Source of the DNA: Bacillus sp. THAF10
Lineage (GTDB): Bacteria; Bacillota; Bacilli; Bacillales; Bacillaceae_I
NCBI RefSeq assembly: GCF_009363695.1
Contig: NZ_CP045403.1
Location: forward strand, 3,358,501-3,422,500
Reading direction: 5' to 3'
DNA: 64,000 nt
Shown: in pieces, positions 51,026 to 62,496 of the stretch
Position numbering within the stretch: position 1 is the first letter of the stretch
Layout: every line of letters begins with the position of its first letter
The notes under the pieces: model-generated
Databases searched by the model: none
Told to the model about the DNA's origin: nothing
The model's input: the letters and a program-made list of their open reading frames with translations, nothing else
Position numbers and translations under genes: made by a program

Positions 51026-51535
51026 TTACTCCCAACTAGTAGGACCACTATCTCCATCATTATTTCTTACTTGTACCGCTTGGAAATTAATAGTCAACTC
51101 CCCTTTTGCACCTTGGTATACATTTCCTGCTTCTTTAGGAAAATTATAAGAAAAATCAAATGTTCTTGACTGTCCTGCAGGTATCTTAACAACTTGAGTG
51201 TTTTCTGAAATTTCAAGTCCATGTTCCCCTTTAAATAAATCTCCAGTCATATCATATGCTTCAGCACCATCTACTACTTTTACCCATGCATCTAAATTAT
51301 TCTTATTTTCAATAGTAACAGTCCAACTCTCTGCATCTCCTGGTGCTAAATCATCAAAGAAATGAGTAGATTTTAAAGTAGATCCGATATCCTCAATCGT
51401 TACCCCACCAGTAGTAAACGTGTTTCCTGTGTTCTCAGCAGTATCTGTGAATAGTGCATAAGATCCCCCACTAATAAGTGCCGCGCCAAGAGCTGTTGCT
51501 AGTACTGCTCCGCCAATCTTTTTCTTAATACTCAT
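51026..51535 (-). CDS. TasA/CalY-family fibre protein (small paralogue)
   Basis: A 169-aa exported protein with a SipW-type signal (GGAVLATALGAALISGGSYA, then LFTDTAENTGNTF). The mature domain has the CalY/TasA pattern FFDDLAPGDAESWTVTIENK and FDFSYNFPKEAGNVYQGAKG. It is shorter than TasA and lies directly between sipW and tasA. B. cereus also carries paired TasA/CalY proteins downstream of sipW, so it may be a minor or alternative fibre subunit. Confidence 0.88.
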   Translation of the reverse strand: MSIKKKIGGAVLATALGAALISGGSYALFTDTAENTGNTFTTGGVTIEDIGSTLKSTHFFDDLAPGDAESWTVTIENKNNLDAWVKVVDGAEAYDMTGDLFKGEHGLEISENTQVVKIPAGQSRTFDFSYNFPKEAGNVYQGAKGELTINFQAVQVRNNDGDSGPTSWE

Positions 51536-51613
51536 TTCTCTTCCTCCTTTTATATCCTCTTATGTAGAGGTGTTGCAAAAATATATTTGAATTCTCATAG
51601 TTTATGAGAATAT

Positions 51614-52204
51614 TCAAACCTTAGGGTTATCAGAGGTTTCTGTTTTTGGATCCTCCATATTAGCAATCGCCTTCCAGACAGAAACTACTGCATAAACAAT
51701 GAATAGTACTCCAGGAACAATAACCATTAACACTGTGCCAATTTTCGATTTTACGAAATCAAGAATATATCCTAAAAATGGAATGGTGAAATCTGCATAT
51801 TTCCCTACTACATTCATTGAAGGAACCGGAGTTATATCATTAGCATCGTTATTATCACCTTTCGTTACATAATGGATGTTTGAATCTATTGTTTGAACAT
51901 CCATTATTCGATGAGTAATAAGAATGTTTGGATTATCATTTGACCTAAAAGTAATGACATCCCCAACTTTATAACTATCGGGATTCTCCGCTGGTGTAAT
52001 TGCAATTATGGATCCAGTTTTAATATCAGGTTCCATAGATCCGGATAGAACTGTTAACAGCTCTTTTCCAAAAACTTTAGGCCCTCCACCAGAGAGTTTT
52101 GATGATACGATGAAAAATACTATTAGGAGAATCAGAATTATTAAGACTGTAGAAATTAAAAAGTTTATTCCTTTTTTAATTGAATTTACGTTCAAATTTC
52201 TCAC
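51614..52204 (-). CDS. sipW: Signal peptidase I SipW (ER type)
   Basis: A 196-aa membrane protease. It has an N-terminal anchor (INFLISTVLIILILLIVFFI), the catalytic Ser in TVLSGSMEPDIKTGS, the His in LITHRIMDV (Ser-His dyad of ER-type peptidases) and a C-terminal helix (VLMVIVPGVLFIVYAVVSVW). It processes TapA and TasA-type precursors in B. subtilis. It lies 19 bp after tapA and 78 bp before the first fibre gene. Confidence 0.94.
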   Translation of the reverse strand: MRNLNVNSIKKGINFLISTVLIILILLIVFFIVSSKLSGGGPKVFGKELLTVLSGSMEPDIKTGSIIAITPAENPDSYKVGDVITFRSNDNPNILITHRIMDVQTIDSNIHYVTKGDNNDANDITPVPSMNVVGKYADFTIPFLGYILDFVKSKIGTVLMVIVPGVLFIVYAVVSVWKAIANMEDPKTETSDNPKV

Positions 52205-52223
52205 CTACCTATAACTTTTTTAG

Positions 52224-53051
52224 TTATTCTTCATCCTCAGTTTCCACACTTGAATTATCTTGGTTTTCATTAGAGGCATCTGTTGGTTCTTCTTCCTCGT
52301 CACTTATTTCTTCACTAGATTCATCATCTGTTGAATCTGTTGAATCTGTAGATTCAGGTTCCTTCTCATCATTTTGTTGACTATCTGATTCTTCTTGATC
52401 TTTTGCTTCAGTAGCTTCCTTATCTTCCTCATTAACTTCTTGTTCTTCATTGTTTTGTGAATCTTTAGGTGTCATTTCATTTGTTTCCTTGTCCTTTGTA
52501 TTTTCTTCTTCATCGTCTTCCTTAGTATTTTCAGTACAATTCTTCACCTTAATCACTTTACTCCAGAGCTCCCCTTTTCCAGGATGACCCTTACTTTGAT
52601 AAGCCTTAAACATGTAGCTACCTACTATAGGTTCATTAAAGATTAATTTAATTTCTTTACCACTTCTTAATTCCTCCACCTGACCTGCAAAAACTTCAGT
52701 TCCAGATTTCGGACTCCCTTCTGCTATGTAAAATACTTTATAGATTAGAGGTTGCTTCATATCATTTGAGTTTTTACCATTTTTAATCACCGCATAAATC
52801 TGTGAACAATTCCCACCTTGCCCTTTAAATTCTAAAGAACTTTTATCCCATTTAATCTCTTCAACCCATTGAGCTTGAAAATGAGCCGATGAGTTTGTAT
52901 GATCATTCAGCATACTTACTGTATTGTTGGTGGAAAATGTCGTTAGTAATAATGACAAATAAATAATTATTGCACTTTTCATTAATATAGTTAAAGACAA
53001 ATCTTTTCTATATTTCTTAATTCTCGGATATCTGATAAGAATTCCCTCCAA
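52224..53051 (-). CDS. tapA: TapA-like amyloid fibre assembly/anchoring protein
   Basis: A protein of about 275 aa with a basic N-terminus, one hydrophobic signal/anchor (MKSAIIIYLSLLLTTFSTNN) and a TapA-type domain (FQAQWVEEIKWDKSSLEFKG, then NCSQIYAVIKNGKNSNDMKQ). The last 100 residues are a low-complexity acidic tail rich in E, D, S and T. The first in-frame TTG (53051) overlaps its own GGAGGG, and the best-spaced codon after it is ATC, so the true start is uncertain. First gene of the matrix operon. SinR-type sites lie upstream. Confidence 0.85.
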   Translation of the reverse strand: MEGILIRYPRIKKYRKDLSLTILMKSAIIIYLSLLLTTFSTNNTVSMLNDHTNSSAHFQAQWVEEIKWDKSSLEFKGQGGNCSQIYAVIKNGKNSNDMKQPLIYKVFYIAEGSPKSGTEVFAGQVEELRSGKEIKLIFNEPIVGSYMFKAYQSKGHPGKGELWSKVIKVKNCTENTKEDDEEENTKDKETNEMTPKDSQNNEEQEVNEEDKEATEAKDQEESDSQQNDEKEPESTDSTDSTDDESSEEISDEEEEPTDASNENQDNSSVETEDEE

Positions 53052-53077
53052 TCAACGTGTGAACCCTTATGTTTTAT

Positions 53078-53187
53078 GTTCTTTTTTAAGAACTTCACAA
53101 TACGAAGTATAAACCACTTTTTTCTTAGTGAAAAACTTAAAATTTGTTCATTTTTTCTTAATTAAGAACATTTTGTTTGAGTTCTCT
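53078..53187. promoter_or_regulatory. SinR-type operators between tapA and the second sinR-like gene
   Basis: An inverted pair GTTCTTTTTTAAGAAC is at 53078-53093, AAGAAC at 53164-53169 and GTTCTCT at 53181-53187. The SinR consensus is GTTCTYT. The sites occupy the divergent control region of the tapA operon and the second SinR-like gene. Confidence 0.75.
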
Positions 53188-53220
53188 CTCATTATCTTCA
53201 ATTTTCTCACTATTTCGTTT

Positions 53221-53249
53221 TTTATAAAGAATAGATTGTGCTATATAAT
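53221..53249 (+). promoter_or_regulatory. Probable sigma-A promoter of the second SinR-like gene
   Basis: TTTATA, a 17-bp spacer and TATAAT (53244-53249) lie 34 bp before the ATG. Confidence 0.6.
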
Positions 53250-53282
53250 GAACATACGTCATAAGATGGTAAGGGGAAAAGT

Positions 53283-53666
53283 ATGCTTGGTGAGCGGTTA
53301 AAACGGTTGAGGAAGAGTAAGGGGTATTCTTTGAGCGAACTCTCTGAGCTGGCAGGTGTATCGAAGTCTTATTTGAGTTATTTGGAGAGAAACATCCAGA
53401 CAAACCCCTCTCTCCAGTTTTTGAATAAGATAGCAACTACGCTTGGTACGGATCTGGATTATTTGCTTAATGGCACAAATCTTCTCGATAAGCCAAAAGT
53501 TCAGGTGATGGACGATGAGTGGAGAGACCTGGTACAGCGGGCAATTGCAGAAGGAATGAGTAAGGAGGATTTCATCCATTTCAAGGAGTACATGGAATTT
53601 CAGAAGTGGCAGGGATCCAAACGACAACAGTTTCAATTTAATAAAAGGGAGGAAGATGAGGCTTGA
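53283..53666 (+). CDS. Second SinR-like regulator (SlrR N-terminal-like)
   Basis: A 127-aa Xre-family protein starting MLGERLKRLRKSKGYSLSEL, with helix-turn-helix LAGVSKSYLSYLERNIQTNP and a SinR-type hook DDEWRDLVQRAIAEGMSKED. It differs from SinR (48721) in its longer basic tail. Its stop codon overlaps the start of a SinI-like gene (53663). B. subtilis SlrR is a SinR-like domain joined to a SinI-like tail, so these two genes look like an unfused SlrR. It is divergent from tapA. Confidence 0.88.
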   Translation: MLGERLKRLRKSKGYSLSELSELAGVSKSYLSYLERNIQTNPSLQFLNKIATTLGTDLDYLLNGTNLLDKPKVQVMDDEWRDLVQRAIAEGMSKEDFIHFKEYMEFQKWQGSKRQQFQFNKREEDEA

Positions 53667-53797
53667 ACAAGGAATTGGATACGGAATGGGTAGAACTGAT
53701 GCAAATAGCAAAAGCTTATGGAATTTCCATTGATGAAGTGAGAGCCTTCCTCCAAGAATCTAGTCCTAGTAACAAAGAAGTTTTGGTCGTAAAATGA
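53663..53797 (+). CDS. Second SinI-like antirepressor, translationally coupled
   Basis: A 44-aa protein from a TTG start that overlaps the TGA of the SinR-like gene; GGAGG lies 9 nt upstream. It reads NKELDTEWVELMQIAKAYG, then ISIDEVRAFLQESS. This is the SinI hook, compare DKEWVDLIANALEMGITSDE in the first SinI. Order is reversed (regulator then antirepressor) relative to sinI-sinR. A terminator overlaps its end. Confidence 0.85.
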   Translation: MNKELDTEWVELMQIAKAYGISIDEVRAFLQESSPSNKEVLVVK

Positions 53798-53810
53798 CCA
53801 AAGCTTTTTT
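53782..53810 (+). terminator. Terminator of the second sinR-sinI pair
   Basis: TTTGGTC and GACCAAA form a stem across the stop codon, followed by GCTTTTTT. Confidence 0.85.
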
Positions 53811-53992
53811 GTTGTGCTCTTTTTAAAATGGACGTTGCTATTAACAAGTGAAAAGACGGCATTGGGACTTTTTCCAATAATACAAACAATATTGCCTCCT
53901 ATTTCGTTCTCCTTCTACGAAAAGAGCACGAAAGCAACGCAAAGTTATTATTATTCGCAGAGGAACAAACTTTGCGAATACTGCCTTTTGGT

Positions 53993-54021
53993 ATAAAAAA
54001 AGAGAAGCACCGTGGCTTCCC
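53993..54021 (-). terminator. Terminator of secG
   Basis: On the minus strand GGGAAGC pairs with GCTTCTC, followed by TTTTTTT. The gap upstream (53811-53992) also holds a spaced inverted pair GCAAAGTT/AACTTTGC and the motif CGAAAAGAGCA, also seen near 44636; no gene is seen. Confidence 0.85.
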
Positions 54022-54031
54022 TTGTTTATTA

Positions 54032-54262
54032 TTACGCAAAGTATGCAATTGTAACTGTCAGAATGAAGAATAACACTCCAAGTACAACTGTTGTACGGTG
54101 TAGGATTAGATCCAGTCCGCGTGCTTTTTGTTTTCCAAAAAGAGATTCTGCCCCACCAGAGATGGCTCCGGAGAGTCCTGCACTTTTACCTGATTGAAGT
54201 AGTACTACTGTGATAAGTGCAATTGCAACGATAATAAGTAAAATTGTTAAGAAAAGCGTCAT
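54032..54262 (-). CDS. secG: Preprotein translocase subunit SecG
   Basis: A 76-aa membrane protein, the usual length. Two helices are visible ([20 protein letters not shown] and [20 protein letters not shown]) joined by the conserved loop [20 protein letters not shown]. The start at 54262 has AGGAGGTG upstream; a longer reading has no support. In B. subtilis it precedes yvaK(est)-rnr-smpB, here separated by the biofilm island. Confidence 0.95.
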   Translation of the reverse strand: MTLFLTILLIIVAIALITVVLLQSGKSAGLSGAISGGAESLFGKQKARGLDLILHRTTVVLGVLFFILTVTIAYFA

Positions 54263-54440
54263 GTATACTACACCTCCTGCGAAACGCACATATGTCAATA
54301 CATTAAATGTACCACAAACTGTCAGAGGGAACAAGGAGAAGTTGGTAGAAAATCCTGGTGTGTTGGAAGAGATGTCAGGGGTGCGAATCAGCTTGTGGCG
54401 GAACGATGATGTTGCACGAAATTTGTTTTACTTTGTCGAA

Positions 54441-54580
54441 TGGCATTTATATTGTTTGAAATGGATCAATTATTTAAAAAGTGGCTTAATTATGTATAAG
54501 TTGGATTAATTATTCGAAAAGTGGCTTAATTATGTATAAGTTGGATTAATTATTCAAAAAGTGGATTAATTATCAAATCG
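54441..54580 (+). repeat. 20-bp alternating repeat tract, seven units
   Basis: Units begin at 54441, 54461, 54481, 54501, 54521, 54541 and 54561. GTGGCTTAATTATGTATAAG (54481 and 54521, identical) alternates with TTGGATTAATTATTCRAAAA (54501 and 54541). It lies in the 407-bp gap between eno and secG and is related to the tract at 7945-8044. Nothing else is recognised at 54263-54440. Confidence 0.9.
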
Positions 54581-54627
54581 CAACCCTGAATTCCTCGTCC
54601 CACACTCCTCTCAACCCCCTAAAATAT

Positions 54628-54656
54628 CAAAAAAAAGACCCAACCGAAGTCGGGTC
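54628..54656 (-). terminator. Terminator of the glycolytic operon after eno
   Basis: On the minus strand GACCCGAC pairs with GTTGGGTC around TTCG, followed by TTTTTTTT. Confidence 0.95.
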
Positions 54657-54669
54657 CTCTAAAAAGTCA

Positions 54670-58498
<3,829 letters not shown>

Positions 58499-59683
58499 TT
58501 ACTTATCGTTTAGAGCGACAACTCCTGGAAGTTCTTTTCCTTCCATGAATTCAAGAGATGCGCCGCCACCAGTTGAGATATGGCTCATTTTGTCTGCAAG
58601 CTTGAATTTTTCAACCGCAGCTGCAGAGTCTCCTCCACCGATGACAGAGTATGTATCGGTAGCTTCTGCTAAGGCTTCTGCAACAGCTTTTGTTCCGCCT
58701 GCAAATGCATCTAGTTCAAATACTCCCATTGGTCCATTCCAAATAACAAGTTTGGAGTTTTTGATCACATCTGCATAAATTTCACGGGATTTTGGTCCAC
58801 AATCAAGACCTTCCCAGTCACTTGGAATGCTGTCAACAGCGACAATTTGTGTGTTGGCGTCGTTGGAGAAATCATCTGCAACGATGACGTCAACAGGCAT
58901 GTACATGTTTACGCCTTTTGCTTTTGCTTGTTCGATGAAGCTTTTTGCTAAATCAATTTTATCTTCTTCTAATAGGGATTTTCCAACATCGTGGCCTTGT
59001 GCTTTGATGAACGTGTAAGCAAGTCCACCGCCGATGATTAGGTTGTCCACTTTATTTAAGAGATTTTCAATTACACCGATTTTATCTTTAACCTTTGCCC
59101 CACCGATAATTGCGGTAAATGGGCGTTCTGGGTTGGAAAGTGCTTTTCCAAGAACCTCAAGTTCTTTTTCCATTAAGAGGCCTGCTACTGCCGGCAAGTG
59201 CTGGGCAATTCCTTCTGTAGAAGCGTGAGCACGGTGAGCAGCGCCAAATGCGTCGTTCACATACACATCAGCAAGCTCAGCGAATGCTTTTGCTAGCTCA
59301 GGGTCATTTTTCTCCTCACCAGGATAGAAGCGAACGTTCTCTAATAAAAGAACATCTCCTTCGCTCATGTCATCTACGATCGCTTTTACGGATTCACCGT
59401 AAGCTTCATCTGCTTTTTTTACTTCTTTTCCAAGAAGCTCCTGCAGACGGGAGGCTACCGCAGTTAGGCGTAGTTCTTCTACAACCTGCCCCTTTGGACG
59501 TCCTAAGTGACTAGCAAGAAGTACTTTTGCACCGTTATCTACCAAGTGCTTGATCGTTGGCAAGGCAGCACGGATACGCGTTTCGTCTGTTACTTGTCCA
59601 TCCTTCATCGGTACGTTAAAATCTACTCGGCAAAAAACGCGTTGACCTTTCACGTCGATGTCACGAATGCTTTTCTTATTCAT
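58499..59683 (-). CDS. pgk: Phosphoglycerate kinase
   Basis: A 394-aa kinase with the N-terminal signature [16 protein letters not shown], substrate residues in [10 protein letters not shown] and the nucleotide-site [12 protein letters not shown] and [19 protein letters not shown]. Complete length. It lies between gapA (131-bp gap with a hairpin) and tpiA (24-bp gap). Confidence 0.98.
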   Translation of the reverse strand: MNKKSIRDIDVKGQRVFCRVDFNVPMKDGQVTDETRIRAALPTIKHLVDNGAKVLLASHLGRPKGQVVEELRLTAVASRLQELLGKEVKKADEAYGESVKAIVDDMSEGDVLLLENVRFYPGEEKNDPELAKAFAELADVYVNDAFGAAHRAHASTEGIAQHLPAVAGLLMEKELEVLGKALSNPERPFTAIIGGAKVKDKIGVIENLLNKVDNLIIGGGLAYTFIKAQGHDVGKSLLEEDKIDLAKSFIEQAKAKGVNMYMPVDVIVADDFSNDANTQIVAVDSIPSDWEGLDCGPKSREIYADVIKNSKLVIWNGPMGVFELDAFAGGTKAVAEALAEATDTYSVIGGGDSAAAVEKFKLADKMSHISTGGGASLEFMEGKELPGVVALNDK

Positions 59684-59733
59684 CTGAAAACGGCCTCCTT
59701 TTATGAGGAAATGTAGTTATTTTAAAACATGAA

Positions 59734-59768
59734 AAGAGGGAGAGGGTGTGTTCCCCAATCCCCCTCTT
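59734..59768 (-). other. Hairpin in the gapA-pgk gap
   Basis: AAGAGGG and CCCTCTT arms bound a G-rich inner segment. On the minus strand TTTT follows. It is probably a partial terminator or 3' stabiliser that lets gapA mRNA exceed the downstream genes. Confidence 0.6.
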
Positions 59769-59813
59769 ATTATAGAATGCTTTGGTTGTGAAATCCAAAT
59801 AATATAGTAAAAA

Positions 59814-60842
<1,029 letters not shown>

Positions 60843-60860
60843 CTAAGAAATATATTTTTG

Positions 60861-61047
60861 GGGCTGTGTTAAGGTCGCAGTTGATTTCCGCAAAATGGCT
60901 CCGCGTCCTGCGGGGCGATGCTGGAGCCTCCTCGGCTAAAGCCTGTGGGGTCTCCAGTCAATCGCTTCATTCCCGCTGGAGTCTACGCCTTTTGCTCCAA
61001 TCAACTGCTGAGAATGTTAAGGCTAACATTCTAACTAAACAAAGCCT
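60861..61047 (+). repeat. Dispersed palindromic repeat, copy D (best preserved)
   Basis: The outer ends GGCTGTGTTAAG (left) and the complement of AGGCTTTGTTTAG (right) form imperfect terminal inverted repeats, and inside them GTTGATT and AATCAAC mirror each other. The core includes CGCGTCCTGCGGGGCGATG, GAGCCTCCTCGGC and GGGGTCTCCAGTCAATCGCT. It fills most of the cggR-gapA gap, where B. subtilis cggR-gapA mRNA is known to be cleaved nearby. Confidence 0.88.
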
Positions 61048-61060
61048 ATTATAGAAGGGA

Positions 61061-62080
61061 TTACTCCCTAATTAACTCTTTTGCTGCTCCTTCGTCCGTG
61101 ATAAGGATGGTTTGAGGAGCTTTCTTTAGGTAGGCCTGAATTGCCTTTGCTTTGGATGCGCCACCGGCAACGGCGATAACACTTTCTATCTTTTCCAAAT
61201 CAGCTAGCTGCATTCCTACTGTTTGCACTTTGTGTACCACTTCTCCTGCTTCATTAAAATAGTACCCAAATGCTTCTGCGACTGCGTGTGCACTTTCTAT
61301 CATGCGCATATTTTCCGGAGCTGTTTTACGGCGCTCTGCCATTGTTTTAGCGTCTCCAATTCCATGAATAACCATACTAGAATTTTTGATGAGTGAAATC
61401 ACTTCTTTTATAGACGGTTCTTCAATCATCGTCTGGTAGGATTCATGACTTAAGGAGTCCGGAATATGCAGCAGCCGGTAGTTTCCAGATGCTTTTTCTG
61501 CCATTGTGGCACAGATCGTGTTCGCCTGGTTTTGTACTTTTTCTCCAAGGCCTCCACGAGCCGGGACAAATAACAGGTTGCGATTTTTCGTATCCGGCTT
61601 CATCATTTCGGCAACCGATGAAACGGTCGTTCCACCTGCCACTGCGATGATGTTGTGGTGTTGGAATCGTGCTCGCATCGTACTGACACATGCACGTCCA
61701 AGCTCCTTTTTTACCCAAGGAGACTGGTCACTGTCACCAGGAACGACAACCACTTGTTGTATCCCTAACTTTTCTTCTATTCCCGCTTCAAGTAGCTTTA
61801 AACCGGAAACTTCTTTCATAATTTCCTCTAGGTCCTTAATGAGATACTGGCCTTCATTCGTTAACGTCATGCCAGCAACACTCATAAGAATAAGGTTTTG
61901 AGCTTTGAGAAAATCAACCTCACTACGTAGCACACGCTCACTAAGTCCCAGACTACCTGATAAGCTTCTTCTTCCAATCGGCTGCATCAACCTTATGTAA
62001 CGCAGGATTTCGTATCGTTTTTGCATAATGGAAAGAAGGTCAGGTAATAATTTCTTCTGTACTTCAATGATTTGCTTCAT
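61061..62080 (-). CDS. cggR: Central glycolytic genes regulator
   Basis: A 339-aa SorC/DeoR-family repressor. The N-terminal winged helix (RYEILRYIRLMQPIGRRSLS) is followed by a sugar-phosphate-binding domain (VVVVPGDSDQSPWVKKELGR, IAVAGGTTVSSVAEMM, VPARGGLGE). It represses gapA-eno and is released by fructose 1,6-bisphosphate in B. subtilis. Its operator is upstream at 62128-62163. First gene of the glycolytic operon. Confidence 0.97.
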   Translation of the reverse strand: MKQIIEVQKKLLPDLLSIMQKRYEILRYIRLMQPIGRRSLSGSLGLSERVLRSEVDFLKAQNLILMSVAGMTLTNEGQYLIKDLEEIMKEVSGLKLLEAGIEEKLGIQQVVVVPGDSDQSPWVKKELGRACVSTMRARFQHHNIIAVAGGTTVSSVAEMMKPDTKNRNLLFVPARGGLGEKVQNQANTICATMAEKASGNYRLLHIPDSLSHESYQTMIEEPSIKEVISLIKNSSMVIHGIGDAKTMAERRKTAPENMRMIESAHAVAEAFGYYFNEAGEVVHKVQTVGMQLADLEKIESVIAVAGGASKAKAIQAYLKKAPQTILITDEGAAKELIRE

Positions 62081-62127
62081 ATAGCAACCCCTTTAGAGTG
62101 CAAATTTTACCTTTGGGTGTCTAGTTG

Positions 62128-62163
62128 GACTTAAAATGTCCCACTGTGACATATTGTGTCCCA
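62128..62163 (-). promoter_or_regulatory. CggR double operator
   Basis: On the minus strand TGGGACACAATATGTC (62163-62148), ACAG, then TGGGACATTTTAAGTC (62143-62128). This fits the known CggR pattern of two direct GGGAC-N6-TGTC-like repeats separated by 4 bp (second repeat ends AGTC). It lies between promoter and cggR start, as in B. subtilis. Confidence 0.95.
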
Positions 62164-62171
62164 GTAGCGGT

Positions 62172-62212
62172 AAAAAAAATCACCCCTGCTACAATTTTGA
62201 TTGTAACAGAGG
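62172..62212 (-). terminator. Terminator of sigL/glutaredoxin-like genes
   Basis: On the minus strand CCTCTGTTACAAT pairs with ATTGTAGCAGGGG (13 bp, several G-U pairs) around CAAA, followed by TGATTTTTTTT. The cggR promoter overlaps it. Confidence 0.9.
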
Positions 62213-62228
62213 TTAAACCCTTATGCAA
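62200..62228 (-). promoter_or_regulatory. Probable sigma-A promoter of the cggR operon
   Basis: On the minus strand TTGCAT (62228-62223), a 17-bp spacer and TACAAT (62205-62200). The -10 lies inside the 5' arm of the upstream terminator, and the CggR operator starts about 37 bp downstream. Confidence 0.75.
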
Positions 62229-62235
62229 CTAGGGT

Positions 62236-62478
62236 TTAGCGGATTTTTTCAAGTAAACGCTTTCTTACTTCTTCTTTCACGACTTGCCCATATGCAAGCA
62301 TTTCTCCTTCATGCTCGACCACCGGAATCATCAGTTGATATTTTTCAAGAAGCGCGTCATCCTGATAGATATCTTTTTCTTCTATTGTAAAATTCAGGTC
62401 CTGTTGCAGTTCTTGTAATTTTCGTTTTGCTTTATCACACAGTGGACAATCCACTTTCGTGTAGAACGTAAGAATCAT
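62236..62478 (-). CDS. Glutaredoxin-like thioredoxin-fold protein
   Basis: An 80-aa protein starting MILTFYTKVDCPLCDKAKRK, with a CxxC redox motif (C11, C14), the cis-Pro region MIPVVEHEGEML and a C-terminal helix. It belongs to the small glutaredoxin-like (DUF836) group. It lies 18 bp downstream of sigL and is read on the same transcript. Its partner is unknown. Confidence 0.88.
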   Translation of the reverse strand: MILTFYTKVDCPLCDKAKRKLQELQQDLNFTIEEKDIYQDDALLEKYQLMIPVVEHEGEMLAYGQVVKEEVRKRLLEKIR

Positions 62479-62496
62479 TGATACATCTGCCTTTCT

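Noticed and set aside
53158-53436. 92-codon minus-strand frame upstream of tapA
   Set aside because: It overlaps the SinR-like gene antisense and the operator region, with no recognisable family or ribosome site.
53811-53992. Possible repeat element sharing CGAAAAGAGCA and GCAACG with 44630-44655
   Set aside because: Similarity is limited to short blocks, which is too little to define an element by eye.
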